This document shows positions 7,293-14,087 of a stretch of DNA of 14,087 bases, piece by piece. The stretch is from Euryarchaeota archaeon UBA287 (GTDB lineage Archaea > Thermoplasmatota > UBA186 > UBA287). Position numbers and translations under genes: made by a program. The notes below the pieces were generated by a model that did no database searches, was not told the origin of the DNA, and worked only from the letters and a program-made list of their open reading frames with translations. Location of the stretch: the NCBI GenBank assembly GCA_002495235.1, contig DAEG01000077.1:1-14087 (forward strand). The letters run 5' to 3'. Each line of letters begins with the position of its first letter. Within the stretch, counting starts at the first letter, position 1.

Positions 7293-9110
7293 TCAGCCCC
7301 TGAATATCACTCTCTTGCTGAGGAGTTCCGGCACTGCGAGGGGCTCAAACGGGTATCCGTCTATCTCCTTGTCTATATGCTCATTGATCTCGTCTATACT
7401 CATTTCCCTGACATCACCGTCCCTGAACCTCACGGGGTATTTTTTCGCATTGCGTTCCTTCTCGCCGATAACAGCGATCATGCTTATCCATTCCCTCTCT
7501 GCGTCCCTTATCTTGCGCCCGACACTCTCGCTCCTGTCATCGATGTCTACCCTGCCGTGCAGCTTCTGTTTCAGTTCAATGCAGTCATTTACGCAGCTAT
7601 CATCAACGGTTATGAGCCTCAGCTGCGTCGGCGCGAGCCAGAATTTCAGCTCCGGCTTCTCCCTCTTCAGGGCGTCCTCGAACACGGAGTGCATCAGCCT
7701 CTCTACCGAGCCTACAGAGGTGTGCACTATTATGCAGAACTTCTTCTCGCCGTTCTCGTCCGTGTAGGTGATACCGTAACGCTCACCGTCCTCGACATCG
7801 AGCTGGACGGTGCACAGCTGGACAGAACCGCCCGTAGAGTCTATGGACTGGAACTCGTCCTTTATGACCCAGTAGTGCGTCCTGCGGTCAAGGATCTCTA
7901 TGAATGCGTCCTTTCCTGCGTAGTTCAGGAGCTCTGTGATCTTGTCCTTGTACTCTTCGTAGAACTCATCAACCACCCTGAAGGCCACCGCGTACTCTAT
8001 GCCAAGACCGCTCATGATCTCGACGTGCTTTTTGAACACAGCCTCGAACTCTCCCCATGCTTCCTCAACGCTTCTCGAGAATGAGTGCAGGTCAGGCATG
8101 TGGAATGCTCTCAGCCTTTTCAGACCGCTGAGCTCACCGCTCTGCTCATATCGGAAGCTCTTCGAGAATTCGTATATGCGGAATGGCATGTGCCTGTAGC
8201 TTATGACGGCATCCTTCAGCATCCTGAATAGACCAAAGTCCCCGGCGAAGCGTAGGACGAATTCCTTCTCTGATTCACCGCCCTTTACGACGTAGTGCCG
8301 CTCGTGGAACGATTCTGTCTGCGCTCTTATGTCCGGCTCAGCCCAGTTGTATATCACGGGCGTGTCTATCTCCATGGCATCCAGACTGTTCGCTACATCC
8401 TTGCAGAAGTGCCTGAGCAGGTCGAAGACTAGAGCACCATTGGGGTACAGACGGAAGTGCCCGGAATCACTCGCAGGTTCGTAATCCACGATCTGAAGTC
8501 TCTGCATCTCCCTGAAGGAGTTGCTCTCGGTGCTCCTCTTCCCGAGCTCCTCGCTCAGGAAGTACTTTCTGAGGCTCTCCTCCCTTATCTTTCCGCTCTC
8601 TTCCTCACGCTTCTCTATGTCTGTCTCTCTTCCGTCCTTTGACAGGATAACGAACCTCTTCTCAACCCTCTGGACTATCTCCTCTCTGGTCTTCTTTTGC
8701 GGTTCTATCGTCTTCGATAGCTCAGATAGCGGGTGTCCCTTGCAGGACAGGACAAAGCTCTTGTACCATCCGAATGGTGCTCTGTGCACCTCATAACCCC
8801 TATCAGCCAGAGCCGCAGTTATCTGCTGTGTCAACTTCACAGCGCCCTGAGGGTCGAGCAGAGAGCTGCTCAGATGCGCGTATGGATAGACCACTATCCT
8901 CTTTGCGCCGACCTTTTTTGCTATCGAATCTACCTCATCAGCGCACTGCTCTACCACCGAGTCATCGTCCCTGCTCTCACAGGTTATGAACACGACCAGG
9001 GGCTCTTCTACCCTCTCCTTTCCTTCATGCTCTATCTCCTCAGCAATGCCTTTAACTCTCTCTCTAGCCTCGTACTCGAAGTAGTTGGCGTGTATGGCCA
9101 GTAACCTCAT
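7293..9110 (-). CDS. thrS: threonyl-tRNA synthetase, archaeal type
   Basis: This class II synthetase charges tRNA-Thr. It has 605 aa, in the archaeal range. Domains: residues 1-140 are the archaeal N2 editing domain (D-Tyr-deacylase-like fold that removes Ser from tRNA-Thr), with YPYAHLSSSL and FGWYKSF. Class II motif 2 is FRYEQSGELSGLKRLRAF (319-336), motif 3 is HTSVGSVER, and the anticodon-binding domain occupies about the last 110 residues (from LAPTQLRLITV). At residue 291 an Asp (RFAGDFGLF) occupies the place where I recall a Cys in many archaeal enzymes, equivalent to the zinc-site Cys of bacterial ThrRS; see findings. The ATG overlaps the TGA stop of the upstream transporter (ATGA), so the two genes form an operon and translation probably re-initiates. 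A GGTGAT motif exists but is 14 nt away. Confidence 0.96.
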   Translation of the reverse strand: MRLLAIHANYFEYEARERVKGIAEEIEHEGKERVEEPLVVFITCESRDDDSVVEQCADEVDSIAKKVGAKRIVVYPYAHLSSSLLDPQGAVKLTQQITAALADRGYEVHRAPFGWYKSFVLSCKGHPLSELSKTIEPQKKTREEIVQRVEKRFVILSKDGRETDIEKREEESGKIREESLRKYFLSEELGKRSTESNSFREMQRLQIVDYEPASDSGHFRLYPNGALVFDLLRHFCKDVANSLDAMEIDTPVIYNWAEPDIRAQTESFHERHYVVKGGESEKEFVLRFAGDFGLFRMLKDAVISYRHMPFRIYEFSKSFRYEQSGELSGLKRLRAFHMPDLHSFSRSVEEAWGEFEAVFKKHVEIMSGLGIEYAVAFRVVDEFYEEYKDKITELLNYAGKDAFIEILDRRTHYWVIKDEFQSIDSTGGSVQLCTVQLDVEDGERYGITYTDENGEKKFCIIVHTSVGSVERLMHSVFEDALKREKPELKFWLAPTQLRLITVDDSCVNDCIELKQKLHGRVDIDDRSESVGRKIRDAEREWISMIAVIGEKERNAKKYPVRFRDGDVREMSIDEINEHIDKEIDGYPFEPLAVPELLSKRVIFRG

Positions 9111-9823
9111 AAAGAAGAAAGCGCATCACCGCTTATATCTGTTTTGCTGACCATCCTCCTGTATGCCAGAAACCACGGGGTATCTATGAAACTTATGACG
9201 TTCTTGCTGACTATCTGGCCTATCAGCAGAGGGATTATCGGTTCCACACCATAGAAGGCTATCACCACGAATATTGCGCTGTCTACTGTGAGGTCAATCG
9301 CATCGCTCGCTATGCTCCTCAGCGCCGCCATTCTTTCGTATTTCTTCTTGAGCCACGAGAAGACGTATGCGTCTATGTTCTGTGAGATGAAGAAGGATAT
9401 CCATGAGGCAAATGTTACCCTGAAACTGAAAGAGAATATGGACTGGTAGGCCTCTTCATATTGGAAAAAGGGCGAAGGAACCAGAACTTTACCCATGGCA
9501 AAGAAGAGCATAAGAACTATCTGGGACAGGAGCGCTATGGATATTGCGAACCTCGCTTTTTCCTTGCCATAGGTCTCATTTATCATGTCAACCGCCTGTC
9601 CTATGAACGGGTATATAAAAACACCGGAGGGAGCGTAGAAGGAGCAAAAACCAAGGTCAAATACCACCGTTCGCGTCCCAAACAGTTGGGTTGCAGACAG
9701 GTAAAGCACATAAAAAGAGAGCAACGCCGCAAATCCAAGACCTCTGGATCTGTTAACCATCCTTGCGCTTGCGAGAGTGACGATGGTAAGTCCAACAGCC
9801 CAGAAAAGCCATACGAGTTGCAC
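9107..9823 (-). CDS. yhhQ: queuosine/archaeosine precursor transporter (YhhQ/DUF165 family)
   Basis: This is a membrane protein of 238 aa with about six hydrophobic segments. The family hallmark is seen at about 71-90 (YPFIGQAVDMINETYGKEKA), with further family features in a charged loop FSWLKKKYE, then IDLTVDSAIFVVIAFYG and a C-terminal KNVISFIDTPWF. YhhQ proteins import queuine precursors (preQ0/preQ1). In an archaeon the salvaged base would feed archaeosine at tRNA position 15; that link is inferred. The start is GTG 9823, because a TATA-like box is centred 25 nt upstream and no nearer or earlier ATG fits. It overlaps thrS by 4 nt. It is divergent from the P-loop NTPase gene with only 39 bp between starts. 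Confidence 0.88.
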   Translation of the reverse strand: MQLVWLFWAVGLTIVTLASARMVNRSRGLGFAALLSFYVLYLSATQLFGTRTVVFDLGFCSFYAPSGVFIYPFIGQAVDMINETYGKEKARFAISIALLSQIVLMLFFAMGKVLVPSPFFQYEEAYQSIFSFSFRVTFASWISFFISQNIDAYVFSWLKKKYERMAALRSIASDAIDLTVDSAIFVVIAFYGVEPIIPLLIGQIVSKNVISFIDTPWFLAYRRMVSKTDISGDALSSL

Positions 9824-9843
9824 AGACGAAAAGACTTTACCAT

Positions 9844-9852
9844 CTTAAATAG
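9844..9852 (-). promoter_or_regulatory. TATA-like box of the transporter-thrS operon
   Basis: On the reverse strand the bases read CTATTTAAG, centred 25 nt before GTG 9823, consistent with a leaderless transcript. It sits inside the 39-bp space shared with the divergent P-loop gene, whose own TATA (perhaps ACTTTACC near 9834-9841) would overlap this promoter. Confidence 0.5.
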
Positions 9853-9862
9853 ATTGCAGGCT

Positions 9863-10699
9863 GTGGAAAATATATTCGTCTTTGGTTATCAGAACGAGGC
9901 GTCAGGCAAAACTACGATATCCGTGGCGATAGCGAGGGCGCTAGTGAACGAGGGCTTGAAAGCTGGAGTGTTCAAGCCCGTAAGTGCTCACAACTTCTGG
10001 TATCAGTACGATCATGCTATACGCAACAGCGAGGCGGGCACGCTCTTCTGTGAGGACATATACAAGCTCGCAAGCGCTGCAAAGAGCTCCGCACCCTATC
10101 AGCTGATGAATCCCATCGATAGGCTCATATCACAGCCGGATATAGAGAAGTACGTACCACCATCACCAATAGACAGGATCATCGTCGAGAGGATAACAAG
10201 ATACGAAGACGGCATAAAGGATCTCTACCTGATGAACAACAATGCGAAGGACACGCTGCTGTTCCAGAGCGACCTTGTCGACGGGATAATGAGAGGGAAA
10301 GAGGTAAAGACCTGCGGCAGCTTCAGAGAGTGGGACGAGGCGGAACGCGAGAGGCTGCCTGAAGCTATAAGGACGTGCTATGAAAAGTTGCGATCAGATA
10401 ACGAGATCGTAGTCGCCGAGAGCTACAACAACGAGATCCCGGTGCTACTGCCGGACGTGGGACATGCAGTGATGGTCGCTCCGGGAAAGATATTCATATA
10501 TGACGGAAAGGACTTTGCTGAATGCTTCGAGGCAAACGCGAGAGCCAAGGGCAGAGCGGTGGGAGAGGATATCTACAGGGAGATCAAACCTGCGTACAAG
10601 ATGTACGTAGCTCCACTGAAGAGAGAGAGCCTTGAGGACTATGATTTTCTTGCCAGAGAGATGGGAAAACCTATCCTTGAAACGATGGACATACTGTGA
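9863..10699 (+). CDS. BioD/CobQ-like P-loop NTPase of unknown function
   Basis: This is a predicted cytosolic NTPase of 278 aa from GTG 9863. The start is uncertain: TTG 9854 is also in frame, and the open frame further upstream is only the antisense of the transporter gene. The N-terminus IFVFGYQNEASGKTT (4-18) is a phosphate-binding loop, but with Q10 in place of the first Gly of GxxxxGKT, or an extra residue relative to the BioD GTDTEVGKT form. It is followed by GLKAGVFKPVSAHNFW, the KPV signature of dethiobiotin synthetase/CobB-type NTPases. EIVVAESYNNEIPVLLP about 75 residues before the C-terminus resembles the Walker B/switch segment. No full BioD active site is visible and no biotin or cobalamin gene is nearby. 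I recall similar proteins annotated in archaea only as predicted P-loop ATPase/GTPase. The substrate is unknown. Confidence 0.8.
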   Translation: MENIFVFGYQNEASGKTTISVAIARALVNEGLKAGVFKPVSAHNFWYQYDHAIRNSEAGTLFCEDIYKLASAAKSSAPYQLMNPIDRLISQPDIEKYVPPSPIDRIIVERITRYEDGIKDLYLMNNNAKDTLLFQSDLVDGIMRGKEVKTCGSFREWDEAERERLPEAIRTCYEKLRSDNEIVVAESYNNEIPVLLPDVGHAVMVAPGKIFIYDGKDFAECFEANARAKGRAVGEDIYREIKPAYKMYVAPLKRESLEDYDFLAREMGKPILETMDIL

Positions 10700-10716
10700 C
10701 CTGTTAACAAAACAGG
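10700..10716 (+). other. small hairpin directly after the P-loop NTPase stop
   Basis: CCTGTT (10700-10705) and AACAGG (10711-10716) form a perfect 6-bp stem with a 5-nt loop, starting at the base after the TGA stop. It may influence the transcript 3' end. No T-tract follows, so termination is only a possibility. Confidence 0.35.
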
Positions 10717-10727
10717 ACCATAGAAAA

Positions 10728-10736
10728 GGATATACG
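10728..10736 (+). promoter_or_regulatory. TATA-like box of the alkaline phosphatase gene
   Basis: GGATATACG is centred 26 nt before ATG 10758. This spacing favours that ATG over the in-frame ATG at 10740, which lies too close to the box. Confidence 0.5.
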
Positions 10737-10757
10737 TAAATGGTTCCATACAATACT

Positions 10758-12092
10758 ATGAAATGGGGGGTTATTCTTATGGTTCTCTTTCTCCTCACAT
10801 CTCTGGCATCTTTCCAGGTGAGGGCCGAGAGTGAAACACCTAAAAACGTGATACTGATGATAGGGGACGGGATGGGCACGGCCCATATAACGCTCACAAG
10901 GATCCTCAGTGGTGAGCTAAACATGGATCAGTTCTCTGCGGGAGGTCTTGCTACAACGTATTCGAACAACAATCTGATAACAGATTCCGCTGCTGCCGGG
11001 ACCGCGCTGGCCACAGGACACAAAACGAACAATGGGGTTATAAGCCAGAGCCCTGACCACAGGGATCTGAAGACCGTACTAGAGATTGCGAAGGAAAATG
11101 GGATGGGCACTGGAATAATAACGACCTCGAGGATCACAGACGCCACCCCTGCCTGCTTTTACGCTCACACCGAGAACAGGGATGAGGAGGATGCCATAGC
11201 TGAACAGCTTGTTAACGCAGGGGTAGACGTCATCCTGGGTGGTGGGCAGAGCCATTTTTTGCAATCAGGCACGGAGGGCAGCAAACGTGAAGACTCCCTG
11301 GATTTAGTGAATGAATTCAAGAACATTGGCTACGAAATCGTGAGCAACAAGAGCGAGATGCTCAAAGCAAGCCAGAGCCCTGTTGTGGGACTCTTTACAC
11401 CGGCTGAGATGAGCTTTGAGCTGGATAGGAGAGCGGAAGAGCCCAGCATAGCTGAAATGACAAAAAAAGCGATACAGCTGCTTAATGGAAAGAGAGAGGG
11501 CTTTTTCTTGATGATTGAGGGAGGCAGGATAGACCACGAGGCACATGCGAATGACGCAGCCGGAGTGGTCGCAGAGGTAAAAGCCTTTGATGACGCCATA
11601 GGCACAGCGCTCAACTTCGCGAGAGAGGACGGTAAAACGCTAGTCATCGTCACAGCCGATCACTCTACTGGCGGTCTCACACTTGGTAGAGGAACAAAGC
11701 AGTGGTATGACCCGGAGCTTCTCAGGAGTGCGGACATCTCTTTTGAGAAGTTTGCATCCCTGCTTATGGAAGGCAAGGACATAAAAGAGTCGCTCGCCGA
11801 GCATTACGGCATAGCCGATCTTACGGAAGAAGAAGTAAAAAAGATAGATGACGTCGTAAAGACAAAAAAACTGTACGACATAGAGGCTGTGATCGGCGGC
11901 GTGATAAGCAAGAGAACTAATATAGTTTTCACGACAACCCAGCACGAGGGCAGCGCTGTTCCGCTGTTAACTTATGGTCCCGGAGCCTTTGGAGGATTCA
12001 TGGACAACACTGAGGTTGGGGAAACTGTCAATGAGCTCTTAGCTGGCGAAGAGAGAAACATATTCAGCAGACTTATGGAAAGGATCTGCTGA
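10758..12092 (+). CDS. secreted alkaline phosphatase
   Basis: This is a phosphomonoesterase of the classical alkaline phosphatase family, 444 aa, near the usual 430-470. Active-site residues are all present: D37 (MIGDGMG), nucleophile S77 (TDSAAAGTA), the T-P-A/H segment ATPACFYAH (129-137), E254 with D259, H260 and H263 (EGGRIDHEAH), D301-H302 (TADHST) and H396 (TQHEG). Residues 1-23 form a signal peptide ending VRA, so it should be exported to scavenge phosphate. ATG 10758 starts this signal peptide and lies 26 nt after a TATA-like box; an ATG at 10740 is in frame but less likely. No membrane anchor is seen at the C-terminus, which ends in Cys. No phosphate transporter or regulator is adjacent. 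Confidence 0.95.
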   Translation: MKWGVILMVLFLLTSLASFQVRAESETPKNVILMIGDGMGTAHITLTRILSGELNMDQFSAGGLATTYSNNNLITDSAAAGTALATGHKTNNGVISQSPDHRDLKTVLEIAKENGMGTGIITTSRITDATPACFYAHTENRDEEDAIAEQLVNAGVDVILGGGQSHFLQSGTEGSKREDSLDLVNEFKNIGYEIVSNKSEMLKASQSPVVGLFTPAEMSFELDRRAEEPSIAEMTKKAIQLLNGKREGFFLMIEGGRIDHEAHANDAAGVVAEVKAFDDAIGTALNFAREDGKTLVIVTADHSTGGLTLGRGTKQWYDPELLRSADISFEKFASLLMEGKDIKESLAEHYGIADLTEEEVKKIDDVVKTKKLYDIEAVIGGVISKRTNIVFTTTQHEGSAVPLLTYGPGAFGGFMDNTEVGETVNELLAGEERNIFSRLMERIC

Positions 12093-12220
12093 AACTGATT
12101 CTCTCGACAAAAAAGCGCCACCAAAGGATGACACAGCAGCCTTGCACCTGAGCTGTACAATTCTCCAGTGACAACCTTGGAGTATGACATTTGAGACATC
12201 GATCGCAAACAGGATAGAGA

Positions 12221-12230
12221 ATTTATAAAT
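12221..12230 (+). promoter_or_regulatory. TATA box of metG
   Basis: ATTTATAAAT is centred 28-29 nt before ATG 12255, the strongest TATA match on the forward strand in this window. It predicts a leaderless or nearly leaderless transcript. The preceding gap (12093-12220) shows no gene or clear RNA; CTCCA/TGGAG near 12160-12180 could make a weak 5-bp stem only. Confidence 0.6.
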
Positions 12231-12254
12231 AAAACAAAGACCATCTTTTCCTCT

Positions 12255-14087
12255 ATGAGAGTGTTCATAGGTGTTGCATGGCCTTACGCAAACTCAAACC
12301 TGCATCTGGGTCACATAGCTGGTGCTTACCTGCCCGCGAGCATATTCGCGAAATACCAGAGGCTTCTGGGCAATGACGTCCTCATGGTCAGCGGCTCTGA
12401 CGAGCATGGTACCCCGATAATGGTCACTGCGGAGCGCGAGGGAAAGACGCCCGAGGAGGTCGCAAGGTTCTATCACCGTGAGAACTCGAGGGTGATGGAG
12501 GCCATGGACATAGGATTTGACATATTCACGGAGACTTCTACGGAGAACCACAAGCGCGTCGTCCAGGATTTCATAAAAAAACTCATAGAGAACGGTTACA
12601 CGTACGAGGCTTCCATGGAGGAGCCCTACTGCACCAAGGAGAACAGATTTCTTCCTGACCGCTACGTCGAGGGCAGATGTCCCTACTGCGGCTATGAGAA
12701 CGCGAGGGGCGACCAGTGCGACAACTGTGGCAAGCTTCTTGATCCCAAGGATCTCATAAATCCGAGGTGCAGGATCTGCGGCGGCACTCCCGAGATAAGA
12801 GAGAGCAAACACCTGTTCTTCAGGCTCAGCGCCCTAGAGAACAGGCTCATAGATTACATCGAGTCTTTGAAGAGCGAGCTGAAACCAAACGTGTACAACT
12901 TCACCATAAACTTCCTTCGCTCTGGGCTGAAAGACAGGGCCATAACAAGGGATATGAGCTGGGGCATAGAGGTGCCGGTAGAGGGCTACGAGAGCAAACG
13001 GGTCTATGTCTGGTTCGAGGCAGTGATCGGTTATCTCTCCGCAGCCATAGAGTGGTCGGAGAACGATGAATGGGAAAGCTACTGGAAGGACAAGGAAACC
13101 CTGCACTACTATTTCGTGGGCAAGGACAACATACCTTTCCACACCATAATATGGCCGGGAATGCTGATAGCACACGGCGGGCTAAAGCTGCCTGACAACG
13201 TCCCTGCCAATGAATACCTCTTGCTGGGCGGTGAGAAGTTCTCAAAGTCCAGAGGAATAAGCATAAACGTCAGGGATCTTCTGAAGCTCTACGATCCGGA
13301 CGTGATACGCTATTACCTCGCGTCAAACATGCCAGAAGAGAGGGACAGTGAGTTCAGGTTCGATGACTTCATAAGCAAGAACAACAACGAGCTGGTCGCA
13401 AACCTCGGCAATTTTGTCCACAGAGTGTTCACCTTCTCGTATTCGAATTTTGGTTCCGTGCCGGAGGGCACCCTTGATCCCCGGGTGAGAGGAGAGATAG
13501 AGAAGGCGTTCGACGACGTGAAGAGATCGCTGGACGCTTTTCATTTCAAGGAGGGCATGAAGAGAATAATGGCACTGAGCTCCTTCGGCAATCTGTACTT
13601 TTACGAAAAGGAGCCGTGGAAGAGAATAAAGGAGGATAGAGAGGACTGCGCAAACACGATATACAGCGCTGCACAGATCGTGAACGCGCTGTCAGTGCTT
13701 CTAGCTCCTTATCTGCCGTTCACGTCCAGAAAGATCAGGGGAATGCTGGGACTGAAGGAGGCGGACCGCTTTGACTTCTCTGAGGAAAAGAAATTTGCTC
13801 TCAGCAAGCCGGAGATCCTGTTCAGAAAGATAGAAGAGATCTTTTCGCTTGATGGCATAGAGCTGGTCGTTGGCAGGATAGAAGACATAAAGGATCACCC
13901 GCAGGCCGACAAACTCTACGTCATGAGCGTTGATATCGGCACCGAGAAGAGACAGATAATAGCAGGCTTGAAGGGCTACCTTAGCACGGATGACCTGCTT
14001 GGAAAGAGCGTGGTCGTGGTATCAAACCTAAAGCATGCGAAGCTCAGAGGCTTAGAGTCGCAGGGCATGCTGCTCGCGGCAGAGAAG
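12255..14087 (+). CDS. metG: methionyl-tRNA synthetase with fused C-terminal tRNA-binding domain, 3'-truncated by the window
   Basis: This class I synthetase charges tRNA-Met. The frame is open from ATG 12255 to the window end (611 codons), so the stop lies outside. Visible: PYANSNLHLGH with the HIGH motif (17-20), GSDEHGTP (47-54), a zinc knuckle C142/C145/C155/C158 in the connective peptide, a second CRIC pair C172/C175 (partners uncertain), VYVWFEAVIGYL, and KFSKS (328-332, the KMSKS loop). From about residue 536 (ELVVGRIEDIKDHPQADKLY, then SNLKHAKLRGLESQGM) comes an OB-fold tRNA-binding domain of the Arc1p/EMAP-II/Trbp111 type. In many archaea that domain is a separate gene; here it is fused. 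A TATA box 28 nt upstream suggests leaderless translation. Confidence 0.97.
   Translation, partial: MRVFIGVAWPYANSNLHLGHIAGAYLPASIFAKYQRLLGNDVLMVSGSDEHGTPIMVTAEREGKTPEEVARFYHRENSRVMEAMDIGFDIFTETSTENHKRVVQDFIKKLIENGYTYEASMEEPYCTKENRFLPDRYVEGRCPYCGYENARGDQCDNCGKLLDPKDLINPRCRICGGTPEIRESKHLFFRLSALENRLIDYIESLKSELKPNVYNFTINFLRSGLKDRAITRDMSWGIEVPVEGYESKRVYVWFEAVIGYLSAAIEWSENDEWESYWKDKETLHYYFVGKDNIPFHTIIWPGMLIAHGGLKLPDNVPANEYLLLGGEKFSKSRGISINVRDLLKLYDPDVIRYYLASNMPEERDSEFRFDDFISKNNNELVANLGNFVHRVFTFSYSNFGSVPEGTLDPRVRGEIEKAFDDVKRSLDAFHFKEGMKRIMALSSFGNLYFYEKEPWKRIKEDREDCANTIYSAAQIVNALSVLLAPYLPFTSRKIRGMLGLKEADRFDFSEEKKFALSKPEILFRKIEEIFSLDGIELVVGRIEDIKDHPQADKLYVMSVDIGTEKRQIIAGLKGYLSTDDLLGKSVVVVSNLKHAKLRGLESQGMLLAAEK

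Noticed and set aside
7149..7344. Possible small reverse-strand gene reading GLITAEFFSGIENSAG downstream of thrS
   Set aside because: It has no plausible start or promoter, overlaps the thrS 3' end in another frame, and shows no family I recognise.
7377..8084. 235-codon open frame on the forward strand
   Set aside because: It lies entirely opposite thrS, has no recognisable domain, and thrS is certain.
9461..9862. N-terminal extension of the P-loop NTPase by about 134 codons
   Set aside because: It runs antisense through the transporter gene and lacks any domain; the P-loop follows directly after GTG 9863.
12294..12812. 172-codon open frame on the reverse strand
   Set aside because: It is antisense to metG, whose motifs are unambiguous over the same bases.
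1..14087. tRNA or rRNA genes, CRISPR arrays, insertion sequences, toxin-antitoxin or defence genes
   Set aside because: All intergenic gaps are under 200 bp. None shows a cloverleaf, repeat array or terminal inverted repeats, and no coding region carries such domains.

Overview
This window reads as archaeal chromosome. The elongation factor is archaeal EF-2 with the diphthamide histidine, S12 and S7 are archaeal-type, and the threonyl-tRNA synthetase has the archaeal N-terminal editing domain. Most genes have an A/T-rich TATA-like box 25-28 nt before the start codon, as expected for leaderless transcripts. Arginine is mostly AGG/AGA and base composition is near 50% GC by eye. EF-2 looks most like Thermoplasmata-type sequences as I remember them, but that placement is a guess.

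Layout: (1) 1-714, forward, the C-terminal part of a YhaM-like HD-domain protein that begins before the window. (2) 716-3924, reverse, a compact str operon transcribed S12 - S7 - EF-2, with 4-nt gaps, Shine-Dalgarno motifs overlapping the upstream stop codons, and its own promoter. S12 most likely starts at a TTG codon. (3) 4080-5711, reverse, a secreted YtcJ-like amidohydrolase, divergent from purC (5811-6497, forward). (4) 6555-7148, forward, a small exported molybdopterin-oxidoreductase-like domain protein interrupted by an in-frame TGA. (5) 7293-9823, reverse, a YhhQ-type queuosine/archaeosine-precursor transporter overlapping thrS by 4 nt (ATGA). (6) 9863-10699, forward, a BioD/CobQ-like P-loop NTPase of unknown role with an altered Walker A motif, divergent from the transporter across 39 bp. 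(7) 10758-12092, forward, a secreted alkaline phosphatase. (8) 12255 to the window end, forward, methionyl-tRNA synthetase with a fused C-terminal tRNA-binding domain, cut by the window edge.

Functionally this is mostly translation (S12, S7, EF-2, ThrRS, MetRS, a tRNA-modification precursor transporter), one purine-biosynthesis gene, and three genes for exported proteins. No defence system, mobile element, CRISPR array, tRNA or rRNA gene was seen. I found no clear new multi-gene system. The best leads are the TGA-interrupted Mo-domain gene, the odd P-loop NTPase with its very tight divergent promoter, a possible metal-site substitution in ThrRS, and the contrast between leaderless genes and the Shine-Dalgarno-led str operon.
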